Shown piece by piece: positions 1 through 14,000 of a stretch of 64,000 nucleotides of DNA. Numbering within the stretch: position 1 is the first letter of the stretch; each line of letters starts with the position of its first letter. The stretch lies in contig JAWZSP010000003.1 in NCBI GenBank assembly GCA_034401135.1, forward strand, positions 3,472,001 through 3,536,000, written 5' to 3'. Position numbers and translations under genes: made by a program. A model generated the notes under the pieces. It saw only the letters and a list, made by a program, of their open reading frames with translations. It was not told the DNA's origin and made no database searches. This DNA is from Volutella citrinella (Eukaryota; Ascomycota; Sordariomycetes; Hypocreales; Nectriaceae).

Positions 1-1080
1 GAATCTCCACCCACTTGCAACGACGAGGGACATGACGGCCGGCTCCGTCTACCTTGACCGTCGCCTCGATCTCGATGGAATGGCTCAACAAGTCGTGAGA
101 TCAAACATGGATGCTCAGTGTCTATCTACACTCTCCTTCCCCCTTTTGCCGGACATATTCCGCGGAGGCTTCGCAGGCTTCGCAGGCTTCGCAGGCTTCG
201 CAGGCTTCGCAGGCTTCGCAGGCTTCGCAGGCTTTGTATCTCTGCTTCCACCACTCAATCTCGGCTCTGCTGACGCACTCTCACACACACACAACCATCC
301 CCATTGCCGTATCTCTACACTTGGCTAGTTGTAGTTGGAATTGCCACGTGCGCAGACACCCCCTGGTCCCATCAAACTAGTCATCATCAAGTTCACCAAC
401 GTGGCAGCGAGCTAGTCTAGACCTTTTCTGTATTGACTACCGATCCCTAGCTGTTCATCTGACAATGCTAATAACAAATGACCAATAATTCTGCAAGTGG
501 TATATCCTCCGCTTCCGAATGTTCCTCCCAAAATGAACGAACGACCGCGGAAAAGGCCACGGCGTACGCCTGGGCCTTGACGTTGAGTCCAGCCGCCCCC
601 ATCAGTCAGAGAGCCCCATGTCTTCTTTAATGCAATCCATCGGTAATAGTTTATGATCCTAGATGATAGCTTTGTCCTCTAATCCCGCAAATGGTGTGTG
701 TATAAGCGCGCGTAGTTGTCATGGTAAAACCGGGCAGCCAAGGTTTCCACCCACCAGGAAGCGTCTTCTTGTCGCACGCCGTCGCTGGCATGTTGTGATA
801 ATACAATACTTGACCGAGCCACACGCCTACACGTGTTCCCCGTTTCAAGGGCCACTAGTAGTAACGTAACAGCTTCTTCGACCAATGCCGCCCCTCGAGA
901 GTAGACCCTTCCCAAAACGTTGTCCAAGAAAATCAGTCCCAACGCCCTCGTCATGATTATGGTGATAGTGAGAAACTAAGGAAACTAAACGCCGCCGGCA
1001 GCTTCATTGCTGGTTTTTTTCAAGTCATCCCTTTGGCGCTGATCGTAGCATGTAAAATAAAAAATCCCCTCTCCAACACT
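1..1080. other. Gene-free left flank
   Basis: No open frame here shows a recognisable domain or a plausible splice structure. The only structured element is a 9-bp tandem repeat at 170-232. The right part is the 3' flank of the minus-strand transcription factor whose stop codon lies at 1081-1083. Confidence 0.6.
170..232. repeat. 9-bp tandem repeat, seven perfect copies
   Basis: Seven uninterrupted copies of TTCGCAGGC are visible, followed by a degenerate copy. Because the unit is three codons long, it keeps two frames open on the + strand and produces two spurious small open frames. It is best read as a minisatellite. Copy number may vary between strains. Confidence 0.95.
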
Positions 1081-4000
1081 CTACTGCAAAACCTGGTGAA
1101 ATGGTCGCCCGTGGTTCGGATCGGCCATGCCGTGCGGCAGCTGGGGTGGCGCTGCCATCGGTGCTGGCCTCGGCGTATGGTACACCCCACTGTTTCCACT
1201 CGAGATGCTCGAGCCTGTCCTTGGGTCGTGCATGTGGAACAAGTCACGCTGCAAACCCTCCAATATATGCAGGTCGGTCTTCAGCGAACTCGTTGCCGTG
1301 GCGGACTGTTTCAGAAATCCAATAGTCCGGTGGAATAGCATCCGCAACAACTCTTCGTTGACGTGTGAGTTGAGCACCGGGTCCTTGAACGCGGCTGAGA
1401 GAACCAGTAGGTTTCCCCATTGCCTTCAAACCTGTTAGCATGATCCTTGACCAAGATCCAGACCGGGCTGTTGATTCAACTTACGCATGAGCGGTTCCGA
1501 ACACGTTGGTGATGATGGGTCGCTTCTCGCCCAATCCGTGGAAAGCTCGCGTGCTTTCGATCAGGGCCTTGATTCCCTTCTTCGCTAGTTCGACAACTGC
1601 AGGGTCAATCTCACCATGACTCCTCGTCTTGGGGTGGATAACTGGTGCGATGACATCCTGCCGGAACTCTGAGCTGACATTTGGGAAGTGCGGGCTTGAG
1701 GGATGATTTCGCATCGAGTACGAGAATTGCAGGATCTGGCGGATAAAGGGTCGGTAGGTAATGACCTGAGCGCCCCAGTACTTGGCTCGTAGTCGGGCAG
1801 AGAGAATGTCGTCAGCAGGAATATCGTCCTCTCGGAATGCAAAGCTTGGCGCCACCCAGTGCATTCCCGAGACAGCATCCGACACGAGGCCGACGTTTCT
1901 GAATTCATCTTTGTCGGGCTTGCTCGGGTCACCGGGTGAATAGAACATGCGGTGGATGCTGTTGAGGTGCTTTCGCAAGTACAGTTGCCCCGGGTAGCTG
2001 TCAAGGATCCGTTGGTCGAAGAAACCTTCAAGCAGTATCATGTTCGGATGCGGCATGTCTTCTTCGTAAGACAAGAGTCCAGAAGGAGGCAAAGGAAGCT
2101 CCGCTATCAGGTCACTTTTGCGTGTTAGCACTCAGGACATCCATGACTATCTCAGTGCAAAGTTGTCAATAGTTACCTTTCCAGCTGCAGACAAGTCCAG
2201 AACGTCAGGGCTAGTTGGTTGTACTTTGGGTCCTGGACGAACTCGCTGTTCTGCTTTATCCGTCGCAGCTTGTCCAAACTCCTAGACTGCCTGTTAGCCT
2301 TCAAATCTTGCCACAGGGCGGAAACAGATACATACGGTCGCATAATGACTTGCAACTTGGTACCCGCCTGGTGGATGTAGGCGAAACTTTCCAGGGGCCT
2401 CCCAAGCTGCCCAAGGTACAGGCCGGCAAAAATGTTGGCGTACACATTCTTCATGTTGTTATACGTGGCCAGCTGGTTACCAAGAATATCGGTTGCGTAC
2501 GCAAAATATTCAAGCCCAGGAACGACCTCATAGTTCTTCTTCAAGCTGTACCCGACTGACCGATAACCAGCAGGGCCGTGGATGGAAGAGCGTCGACTGT
2601 GCATGTTTCGATCTTGCTCCTTGGGCGAGGGCAAGCCGGACGACTGAGAGTGGGAAGAGAATCCAGGAGGGGAGCCTTGAATCGGTGATGGAGGAACAAC
2701 ACCGTTTCGGGTGCTGGGGCTGCCGTGGGGAATCGGTTCGGACGAATACACAACATCGGGAATGCTATCTCGGTAGAGACACACCTTGCCCAGAGCCAGA
2801 ACCGTCAGAACTAGAGCGCTGTGGATGGACCGATCGGGTCTGCCAACACGTGTAGCAGGGGCAGGCGTGGGGGGTTCAGAACCATCGGGGCCAGGCGATC
2901 GCTTTCTCTTGGCGCCAGTCGTCTCCGTCGGAGTCCCCCCGACGGCAAATGTCGGCTTCGACACTTGAGGCTTCGCTGACCTCGACTGCGCGGTGGGCAA
3001 ATGGTCCAGGAAATGTCGAACCCAGTAATCCAGCACCTTGGGCTGGATGATTGGATGCATGTTGAGGATATTGTCCTTGAAGCTCTCCACGTACAGCCAA
3101 ACTTTCCCTTCCGCAAAGTCCGGGTTGCCATCCGCCGCCAGCACGCCTCCCCTGTACTCGACTTGGTCCGGCGGACTGAGGCCGCCCAGCTGACCCCAGT
3201 CCGCTGCAGGTGATGGAGATGCCATGTCCGAGGAGTCGTCGCCCATGTCGAGTGTTCCATGATCTGGAGGAGCCTCTCGTGATTGCCGCGTAAAATGAGA
3301 ATCCTCGCCTCGCCCGTAAACGATCAGCACTCCCCTAGATTGCTCCTGGCTGATTGGAAATTCGGTGACGTATCGAACTCCTTCTTGATCCAAATACTGC
3401 TTGGTCAGCTCGCGAATCGAAGGCCAGTCTAGAAGCAGTCCTGCCAAGGTGGTATGGTTGATGGGGATGGCCGGTTCTCCAGGAGGCACGGGCGGTCCCG
3501 GTTCGACTTCGATCTCGTCCTCGGCCATCATCCGTAGAGGTATAGGCTCCGGCTCGCGGGGTGGTTCGGTTGGGAATGTTCTCTCAACAACTGGAGCAAT
3601 AGTACCGTTCGTAGCGTACGGTGAACTTGGTACCCGCTTGAATTCTTCCTCAGCGACAGGTTCGGGCTTCAAGACTATCGTAGAAGAACTATCGTTTGAT
3701 GCCGTTGTTGCTGCTGTTGTCATCGTTGTTGTCGTTGTCGGCGTTGGCGTTGGCGTGGTCGCTGTCGCCGTCGCCGTTGTTGCCGTTGCTGTCGTTGTAG
3801 GCAAAACACGTTCCATTTTCGACAACCGTTGATCGAAGCGGCCAAAGGAAGTCATGAGCGAGGCAAGTGTGTTTTGCACTGCATTGAGGCCGTCCAGAAT
3901 ATCCGCCTGGGCCTTGTCAGTGCTAGAATGCTTGTTAGCCACAACAATAACAATCTTCATATTCAGCTCTCAAGTCACGCACGCTTTGGGGACTGGGTCG

Positions 4001-5098
4001 CGGTATTTGCATTCCACGCCCTTTTCCTTGCAGGTTTTGCATGGCTTCGTTTCGTCGCACTTGGCCTTGAGTTGGCGACAGCTGTCGCAAGCCTGAATTT
4101 CACACGAATTAGCACTTCACTCATCTCACTGCGACTTGTCCAGCAGTCTCTTGTACCTGAGATGCTCGCGTGTTCTTCTTCTTGGTTGGCAGTGATGATG
4201 AATAAACGCTATAAAACGTATCCGGATTGGTGCTGAATCCTCCATGCTGCTCGTATGGGGGTTGGGTAGAGATTGGGGTAGGTGGTGGATAGCTGGGAGC
4301 CCGGTAGGCGCCCGGCGTCGGGGGCACCGACTGCCCGTTGTCGTAACTCATGTGTCGTTGGTTCTCCGGGTACCCACTCGGCTGAGGCGCAGGTTGAGGG
4401 TTTGGAGCAAGATGGGGAGTTGATGGTAGGGCTTCCGGCGCATGACCAGTTGAATTCGAGCGTCGCGGATCCTCGGCCGGATCTCGTTTTATTGTAGGCT
4501 CCCGCGAAGGGTACGGCTGGTAGGGCGGGTGCGCGGATGAGGGAGACGGTTGGTGCGGCGAAGGATGTTGCTGCTGGTGCTGTGGTTGCTGATGTTGATG
4601 CTGTGGAGGTTGTTGGTGTTGATGCGGCTGGTGTGGTGGTGGTGGTGGTGGTTGATGCTGTTGATGTTGATGCTGATGCTGCTGCTGGTGTTGAGGAGGC
4701 GGAGGGGGCTGCTGCTGCTGCTGCTGCTGCTGTTGTGGTGGTGGTGGTGGCCTGTAGTGTTCTTGGACAGGAGTGTATGGCTCCTGATCATGGTGTCGGC
4801 GATCAGCATCGGGGTGAGGAAGGGACGGAAGAGGCGCGGGCGCGGGCGTCGCCGGTGCTGAAGAGTGATCGGGGGCGCGAGGAGGGTAGGCCTGGTACGG
4901 CCCAGGCGCGCCGTGGTGGTGAACTCCTGGTGGTGGTGGCGGCGGCGGCGGCGGCAACTGGCTCGGGTGGATGTGGTGAGGGTGAGGTTGAGGGTGAGGA
5001 GGATGAAGATGAGGCAGAGGCACGCCTTGAGGTTGTGTGCCGGCAGGCCACGACGTCGAGAGTCGTGGACGTTTGCTGTCGGGAAGTGCTGGATCCAT
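1081..5098 (-). CDS. Zn(II)2Cys6 transcription factor with Pro/Gln/His-rich N-terminus
   Basis: Six exons read on the minus strand: 5098-4157, 4092-3983, 3922-2336, 2281-2177, 2114-1485 and 1423-1081. All five introns are 54-64 bp with GT-AG ends, and the frames join to about 1,238 aa. Residues 1-314 are low complexity with Gln, His and Pro runs. The DNA-binding cluster begins in exon 2 at residue 316 with spacing C-x2-C-x6-C-x5-C-x2-C-x6-C. A Thr/Ala/Pro-rich linker follows near residues 395-435. The rest (about 600-1100) fits the fungal-specific transcription factor domain. Family knowledge places it in the nucleus as a DNA-binding regulator; targets cannot be inferred. The zinc cluster sits unusually far from the N-terminus. 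The start at 5098 is the first Met of the open frame; an upstream 5' exon cannot be excluded. Confidence 0.88.
4530..4960 (-). repeat. CAG/CAN-type low-complexity coding tract
   Basis: This part of exon 1 of the zinc-cluster regulator encodes runs of nine Gln, nine Pro, six Pro and alternating Gln/His. The triplet-like DNA (GCTGCTGCTG, GGTGGTGGTG on the + strand) leaves several other frames open, which gives apparent antisense open frames of up to about 200 codons. These are artefacts of the repeat. Confidence 0.85.
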
Positions 5099-8000
5099 GC
5101 TGGAGTACTATATATGTACACGAGTACCGACCGTACACATAATCAAGCGTAAGGCGCGCAAGGCAAGAGGAGAAGCAAGGACCACGGGAAGGCGGTGGCC
5201 ATGAGCTCTTTGGCGGAGGCGAAACAGAGTCCCCGGCGCAATGAAGCTTCCAGGTAATCGGGAGCTGGAGGGGCGGGTGGTAATTGGGCGCTTTCTCAGC
5301 AGCACGGGAAGACCAGAGAGCAGGAAAGCATGGGTGTGGGTGTGTCCGGAACGATTGGGTATGATGACATGTACGAAGTACAGTCTGGTACCAGGCTGGC
5401 AGAGGGACGAGAGGTTGATGAGATGAGAGCGAGATGCCGAGTCACGTCCAGCCCCAGGCCCCAGCGACGCGGTAGGATCAGCAGTTGGGCAGAGGAGAGC
5501 GAGGTGTATCCGTAGGTAGATTTCGGCAAGCAAGCTTGGTCCAGTCGAGTGCGTCCAGGGACCAGCAGCGGTGGGGCAGAGACGACGCCGCAAGTACAGA
5601 GGTACTTTACCGACGTACCACGCAACCAGCCAGGCGGCGACCCGACAATGGGGGATCTGAGGCGTAGCGAGGTCGAAGGGGGCGGAAAGGATGCGAGAGG
5701 CACAAGCTGGGCGAGACATACGGATTGGAGGTCTGGGGGGAAAGTATGATGTCGTCGCTCACTCGCTATGGTCAGAACAAAAGACGGTCTGGGGGGTGTG
5801 GGCGACGATGGGCCTGGCAACTGGGACAGAAACTGCGTTGGTTGGAGCCAATTGATGAACCACCCTGTCGAGTCTACAGTCGGAGCAAGCTAGCAGGGTC
5901 AGGGAGGTCAGGCAGGGTGGCGCCTTGGCGGCGACTGGGGGAGGATGCGGCGGCCCCCTCCCCTGCCCGCCCGTTATTTTCTACCACCATGGCCCGTGGA
6001 TTTGCTGCCAGGGGTGGTGGAGCTGGGAGGGAAATGTCGCGACGGTACCTGGGAACGGCGCAAGCTGCACCGCCAGGTACCTGGCTCCGTACGGATATTA
6101 CTGGGCTCGGTTCGGAGGCACTGATGATGTTTTTGCGGTTCCGGGGGTGTGGGTGCGCATCGCTCGCATGTAGACGAGGCGCCGGCAGAAAAAAGGGTCG
6201 GCCGACGTGTGCGGCCTGAATCTACTGCGCTGGATGGAGGCTCGCAGATCACCATCAGGTCGAGAAGAGGTATTGATTATTAGCTGGGCCAGCAACGGAT
6301 AGACGACAAGGTTAGGCCGGATTGCACCACCACATCTCTTTCGAGCCCCTCGAGAATCCAAGGGCTGAAAAGGCGGAAAGAGAAACGAGTAGCCTGTGCT
6401 GTAGGTAGGCAGGCCGCCGTGCGTGGCCAAGTGCTGATTGCGGAGAAAGGTTCGAGATGGTACCGGCTGACTGCTGTTAGTGCGTGGAGCTGCGGCAGAG
6501 TGCAGCATACGGAGCAGCAGCCCGCTATCACGTTGCCCGACATGTACAGTGCGGAGCCATCACTCCTCGTGCTCCTGGTGGTATTACTGGTGCCTCATGA
6601 CAGCGGTCATCTGTTGCCGGCGTAATAGTGGGGATGGCGCGAAAAGTCGAGCCCAGCTCTGCCCGGTTTTTTTTTTCTTGCCTGCCCCCATGAACCGCAG
6701 CATTGACGGAATAGCGTGCGACGGGTTTTGCAAGCGACTCCACCGTGCTAGATTTTTGCAGCCCTCAAGATGGAAGTTTCGAAACCGTGCTTGATGAGTG
6801 GCGGAGTGTCCGAGTTGAAATCGCTGGTTGGCGGGGTGGCTGGTCTTCCGCCACTGATGCCCGAGAGTTGGGTCTGCCCCAGCTGGACCCCAGTCCTTGA
6901 TGCTCCATGGGACAGGCTGTTGGTAACTCCCAGAGCCAACTCCTTCCTCAGGTACCTCAGTACGGCCGGAGTCTACTCCGTGCACAGGTGCCGAATGGCG
7001 GCCAATTGCCAGAGCCCTGTAAAAGGTTGGTGCGCCGCTGATCATTTAGTGACTTGCCCGTGCCCGTCCCGCATGCACCTCGAGCGCAGAGGGCGTCGGG
7101 TGTGGGTGGGCAACCGTTTGCCTCGATAGGCGGCGATAGGCGACAGCAGATTTTTGGGGGGCGGAGGCCCAGAGAGGCATTCACTGGACTGCTCTGCTGC
7201 CACTACAGCTGCATGCTTCCTGCATCTACCTGCAAGAGCATCGCACGGCCGCACAGTCCTTGCCGTCCTTGTGGAGGAGGAGCTGCAAGAGCGGTCGGGT
7301 CCGAGAGTCACGGGCCAGCCACCATCGAGAACTGGCGCCCACCTGCCCAGACTGAAATGCCGTGCCACGTGAAGCACGTTGGCGCAGACGCTCGTGGTGG
7401 TGACTGTGCGAGGTGTGCGCCGTGCGACGGTGCTGCCGTTGGTGTTGAAGCTACAACGCGGTACTTGTTGCGGCGGGCGCGGACGCCGGTGGACTGCAGG
7501 CACTGAGTCAGTGGCCCTCAAATGCCTACTACACCTCCCTTACTCGGTGTAGGGGCTCAAACACTGTGTCTGCGGCAGTGGCCGCCCACCGCCGGCTCCT
7601 CCCTCCCTTAGGTACTAGACGGGCAGACAGCACACCACACGCCGGGCGCCAAGTACCCGCACGGGAACTCCCTCAGGTTTTGTTCCAGGTACCCGAACTC
7701 AGTTTGCTTGTCAAGTTGAGCTTCGTGCCGCCTGCCTCACTGTTGCCCCGTTGGTCCTAGTCCAACACCTAGCTGGGCCGCTAGCCCTGACAAGCCTCAA
7801 CCATGTATACTGAGTGACACCATTCGGTTGCCCCGACCCCAATGCCAGTCTCTGCAAATTGGCCATTTTTGGCGGCTGCAGCGCGGCCCGACTGGTGGTC
7901 TATGCCTAGCACTACCTTGGATTAACCGCCCACCGGTCAATAGCAGCTCCGGATGGCATCGCCTCCCATCCTGTGGCGTACGTAGTAGATTTCTCAGTCC

Positions 8001-11000
8001 GGTTCAGCTTGTGGAAGCCAGCTGAACGTCGAAGGCCAGTGTCACCAAAGGGGCTCGGCTTGGCCAGATGTCGACACAGGATGGGATTGCCAAAGCGAAT
8101 CGGGGAGGCCCGGCGATGCCAGGCGACATTTGTTGGTGTTAGTGATGACTCGAGGCCTGTGGCATGTCGATCGCTTTTTTTTTTCGGTCATGGCAGGTTC
8201 ACAAACAATTGCAGGGACATGCAACGTGCTTCAACGAACCCATCGATCCAGTTGGGCAATTTTTCCACCGCACCACAGACCACCTTCGGCACCCTCTGCC
8301 CCGTATCGACGACATCTCCCAACATGACCATTCTGGAAGCATCTCAACTCCGGGCTCCCCTGCAAGCAAGACGCCAACGATATTAATTCAATTTCCCCGA
8401 CTAAATTTAGGGCAATGTTCCCAAGACCTAGCAAACGCCTTGTAGACGTCAGTAGCCAGCGCCCAGCCCAGCCTGGTGGCGTCGTTGGGGTCGAAGTTTC
8501 GACTAATGACTTAATAAATCGTATCCAAACTGCCGGACCCCCCCTCTCCCAAAATCAATGACGGATCACAGCCAGGGGGGAAGGGTTCCGATTCTAACGT
8601 CTAACCGAAGTAATAACGTCTCTTGACTCACGCAGGGATATTCTTATGTGTGTCAGAACTGGTTAAGGCCATCAAATGGCCCAGGTCGTGCACGCGCCGC
8701 GGTGTGTCACGCTCGTGAGACTTGGAAGAACCGAATGTGTATCGTGTAGAATGTTACGGCTCCAGTCTCAACGGGGCATTGCCCCCAAGGTCCGCATAGA
8801 TTGAGGCAGTAGGCACGGTGATGAAATTCGGCACAGAACATGGGCGAAGGAAACCGAAGCCCTTGGCCAACTCAATATCAAAAGGCCTGCAACATTTGTA
8901 CGACCATGCTGCTTTCCGTTGTGTCCAGGGTGGTATTATTATTCAACCAGTTTTGTTGGCCTACCCGACCTGGCCTGTTCAATCAACTCCGCGGAATCCC
9001 CACACAACCCTTCTGCTGTGCCGTTCCCTCATTGGGCTGGAACAGCCGCAGAAGGTGGAATTTTTCCAATTCCTCTAGGGCCCTTGCGTCGAAGGCTTCT
9101 AGAATATACGCACAAATCAAAGGGGCCTTGGTAGTGTCCACCAAAACCACGCGGCCCCGACCACGGTCTGGTGTCAAGCAGGCCCCAGCCAAGTGCGTAT
9201 TGTGGGCAGGCCATGACATGGCATGATGCACGCCCACACGGCATCGGTCAAATTGTAGATATGATACATCGTCCATGAGTCTCCTGCAGGTCAGTATCGC
9301 TAACGGAATGTCCGTGTGTGCTGCCTCCTCGGAATAGGCTGCATGAGGGTGCCACGCATCGTTCGCGCCGGCGCCAATCTGGTGCGTCGCGCAATCGGTC
9401 GGGATCGGTGTGCAAACAACTCGCCTCAATCTTGCGCTCGATCTGACTCGCTAACATGGTGGGATCCTCTTGGAGCAATGCAACCAGCCTGGGCTCCCTC
9501 GCCTGGGGGCTGGAGGTCAGTCAGTCGGTCTGTCGGTCTGTCCCAGCCTCTTGTCAGAAGTTGCCAAACAACTTGGCCTGGGCTGCGGAGAGTACAGCAC
9601 ATCCTCCTCCTCAGTGCATTGACAGCTCGGCTCCCCCGTCGCTCCTCTATCGCTCGGCCCTTCCCTTTCGTCCCTCTGCCCGGGCTCAAATCCTGCACGT
9701 CATCATTGTTGCACGTTTCTTGGGCGTATGCATTGACATGACCATCCCCCGCAAATGGCGAGCTTCTGTCGACTGGGATGGCCCGGTCCGTCGGGTGACA
9801 GCAATTCTGATGATACATGCGGTGTCGTATTTCCCTTCGGCATGTATCACAGAGCACTCAGTGCGGAGCACACCGTGGTAAATAATAGACCCATTCTCAG
9901 CAAGGTACTGGGCAGTTAGGTATTAGTAGGACGCAGGCAGCGAAAGCATCGACCACCATCCTTTGGATAACCCCGGCCCCCTTCTTGAGGCTCGGTGGCT
10001 GATCTTTTCCAGACCCCATGACATCGATCTGCTGCGCAGAATGTGATGTTACTCCGTGACGACCAGGTCCTGGCGAACTTTCGTTCATTGACGTATTATG
10101 GGTCTGGGTCTGTTGCGTCCGTGCCAATTAGCAGGACTGATGGGCCTGACAGCGTCACACTGTCAGCAGCATACCAGGGTCAGGATCCAAGTCGCTGGGA
10201 TAAGAATAAATCTCCCATAGCCTGCAGCCGCTGTCACTGCACTTTCGCCGCTCGGCGGTGACCTCAGTTGGGCAGGCCGGCCAAACCTGGCCGAGACGTA
10301 GGACTTTTTGTGCAGTGCCGATAAGAAGCCTTGCCAGAATGACCCCTACTACGCATGTATAATCCGTCCGATATCTTCGCTACCGGCGAGAGGGTAATTA
10401 TTGCGAATGATCCAACGGGTTTATGCCACCGTTACTGAACACTGCGCCCGCCTTGCTTTGCTGCGGCTCAGTTCGCACCACACATCATGTGGTTCCGACC
10501 AGGACGTGATCTCATCCTGGGCACCCATCACCTGTCTAGGTAGGGACTTATTCTCCCATCCTTATCGCGGCCTTGGTGAGCCCGGACTCGTCCAGCCATG
10601 TCGCAAAGGGGGAAGGAAAGTTTGTTATCATTGAACCCCACCGAGTAAAGCTGAAGGGTGGGTGGCAGGTCTTGGCAACTGTCATGACGATGTTCAGTCA
10701 CCAGTGTCAAGACACGCACCCACCACAAGTACCGGTTCGGCGAACTATTCGTGGCTAGGTTGATTGCAATTTGGCCAATCCGTAATCCTAAAAAGGTCTG
10801 GACAACCGATGGCTGCTCCAGCGTGTGTGGTTCCCAGATCCTCGGGTCCCCGCAAAAGAGAAAAGGACTTTGTTGACGCCCAAACGCCTCGCCTACCACA
10901 CTCGCCGGGGGTGGTGTTATGATAGGTTCCGCCGTATCATATATTTCGGTACTCCGTAGCCAGGGGCAAGTAGACTGCCTAAATGGGTGGGATTTACCCG

Positions 11001-14000
11001 CAGCATGTAACACATCATAACCTCCAATGCGAAGTAGAGTATGGCAAATGATAGCGGAGGACAGAGCGCGGGTTTGGGGACCTACGGAGGCGGCTGGGAT
11101 GGGCCATTCATTCTAGGCTCGACTGGCTAATTAGAGTGTAAGCCATGAGCTTGATTGTATCAGCCGTGAGCTGAATGACTGCCACACGGAACGATGCTGG
11201 TGCACATCGCCTCCCCTCCCATGCCATGAAGAGGGTGTGGTTGGATCGTGGGAAAAGGGAGCCACGCGGGCGAGCACCAACGACATGGGACCGGGACAGA
11301 CGGGCCTCTCAGGGCCCTTGAACGGCAGCAGCGGCCCTGTTGGCATGCGCCTGCACGAAGCGGGCAGAACCTGGTTGAAGAGGCGGAAAAAGCAAATACG
11401 ACGAGTCAGCGTTTGGCTAGACGCGAGCCTAAGGCAGAGCCACCCACGGGCCGGCGCGGCGCGGAATCGGTCCCTCCTGGGTCTGCGTCAACCTAGCAGT
11501 AGTGCAGCGTTAGTTGTTGTTGGCAGGAGCGACCCGACTGCCCGAGGATGCCTGCCCGGGTCAGCTAACCCAACTAACCAACCCATCGAAGCCTCCATCG
11601 AAGTCATGAGGCACTCCCGCGCAAGGCTCGCACGCGCGCCCGTCATCTCGACAATGCCATTGCGCCTGCTCGAGCCCTTGCCAACTACGCGACGTACCTA
11701 TACAAAACCACGACCTAGAGGGGGGTGGCCGGCCTCCAAGACTAGCACTAGGTTGAGCCAAATCAACGCTAGAAGCCCAGCTGGGTGTTGAGGCGCACAT
11801 CGTGGCTCACGAGTAGACGAATACGCGCTGGAGCCTCGAAGGGGCAAATAGAGAAAGAAAGCTCACCAGCGAACCCATGCGGATGGGGATTCAAGGTGAT
11901 GCTGCTGGCTAGCCTGTCAAAGGTCGCCTCCCCTTCCGGTGCCATGCCACCGGTGACGATCCAGGAACAGCCGAAATGCAGCATGGAGGAGGAGCCCCAT
12001 GTTGCCACCCCAGAGCCGACTCCTGTTGGGTAACTCGGGTTAGGTTGAGACATCAGTTCAGCTGGCTATTCCAGAACCACCGTCCGGAAGGCAGAATACC
12101 CGTAATACGCGACGTTATGCAAGGACAGCTGCCACATGCCGTCGCGTTCTCGGGCACCAGTCTCCAGGCCAATCCCAATCTTCCGCCGCCCGCTGCTGGC
12201 TCGATGACCTTACCAAGGTAGCTGCACCTGTGCTGCTGTGCCGTTCAAGTTGAGAGGCTGACCAAAATGGGAATTCTTGCGAAGCCTCGTCGGACTTGGC
12301 TTCCCAAGATGTATATCAAAAGCAGCCGAGATCCAAGAGCATGTCCTCTCGAGCAACCTCTACAATCAACTGCATCCCATCGTCACATTTTGGGACATTG
12401 GACCAGATATGGCCAGCGGCCCGGCGTAACGGGCGTGCCGCGGCAGCCCTCCCCCACACACCTCCCGCGGTGGTGATCAACTCGGCACTTCTTGCGATGG
12501 ACGATATGGCCCGCAACCGTCGGGTGCTATGCACAGGTCCAGGCATCAGTCGTGGAGCTCGTCTCCACCAGAGTCTTTTTGCTTGTTTCGGTTAATTATG
12601 CCTTGACTGTTGCTGCACTGACAGCAGGTTGGAACGCTCAAGCCTCTGGATCGATTCATGCCGGTCGTTACAGGTTCTCGCCGTGTACCATTTTTTCCTT
12701 TTTCCCTCTAACCTGACACGAACGACAGCCGTTGAGACTGGGAGGCCATTCCCCCGGAATTTTCCGGTACCGGCGACAAGGTTACATCAACAAGGTTGGC
12801 AAGGGTATTATGATATGTCAACCAGCGCCTACCATTTTGGCATCCACGTGCAAGGATGCAACCTTTCCAAGCCAGCCCGTTGGCTCCTCAACCCCAGAGC
12901 CTTAGCTGAGGAAGGCTGACGTCCATCATCGTACGATGACTGAAGACTTTTTGTGTGAAACACTGTCGTAAGTACGAATTGCCTCCTCCATCGGGGGTCT
13001 GTGCGACCAGGATGTTGAACCAGAGTATATCCGCAGCCGGGTGATGGCACCTGATATTATGAAGTTCGGCTGGAACATCGGTTGCAGCGACCGCGCAATC
13101 TCTCCCAGATGGTCATCTGCAATGCCCAATTGGTTACTTCGGAAGTGTCATTGGGAGACTGATGCCCCATCAAAAGGCACGAGGCCAGAACGGCCTAGGG
13201 TCACCTATCACCCAGACAGCTTCGCATCGCTCCTCTCCTCTCCTCATAGTGGCCTCCACCTGCCGAGATTGACCCAGTGCCCGACCTGGAGCCCATAGCC
13301 TGCTTCACCCTGGATGGTCATTCAGCGGGGTGGCTGAAGGCCGATCACCCCAGCTCAACGCGAGTCCAATGACCCAATGGCACCAGCCCTCAAGGTTCCT
13401 GTCCCCTCTTCGGCGCATCTACGGGAGCCCGTCCTCTCGGTTCCCTCCATGTTGCCTATGGGCAGGCACCCTTGATCGATCAGCAGAGCACATGACCACA
13501 GGCCGTGTTTGTCATCGTCGTCAGCGTCAAGAGCGGCTCTGCTGCGGTGGGTCGCCGTGTGATAGTTGACGCCACTGGACCTCAACCTGGCGCGCTCGGC
13601 CGGGATGAGGCTGTTTGCGTCGATGCCTCAGTTCGCTCACTTGGCATGGCCTTTGAAACGCGACATGGACGACTCTGTTTTCGACGCGACACAAGCGAGC
13701 TCCGTCGTCACAACCGCCCGTCCGGGTTGCACCAAAGTCGAGGCTATGTCTATCGAATGAATGGGTTGGCCACGAACCGTTGGTTCTGGTATAATGACAC
13801 AGCACCGGAGTGCAAAGAAGGCCCCGGTACTCCGTAGGTGACACGACATTTGGCGCACCAAGCGGAGAAACGCGTGCGGGTGTTGGGCGCATGCTTCTCG
13901 CCCCAACTGCTTCGTCGGGACGCACAACCGGGGCTGGCTGGCTTGTCGCGTCCCAACCCTGGTCATTTCTGTATCTGTATCACCTCACAGGCCATGTCTC

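Noticed and set aside
32..380. Two small + strand open frames with Gly-Phe-Ala or Ala-Ser-Gln repeats
   Set aside because: They exist only because the 9-bp tandem repeat has no stop codons; the flanking sequence has no protein-like features.
4489..5142. Large open frames opposite and beside the Gln/Pro exon
   Set aside because: They are created by triplet-rich DNA and give monotonous Val/Ala/Leu/Trp or His/Asn/Ser runs. The minus-strand frame ending in the zinc cluster is the real one.
11237..11791. 184-codon + strand frame in the gene desert
   Set aside because: Low-order Arg/Ser/Pro composition, no domain and no supporting splice sites.
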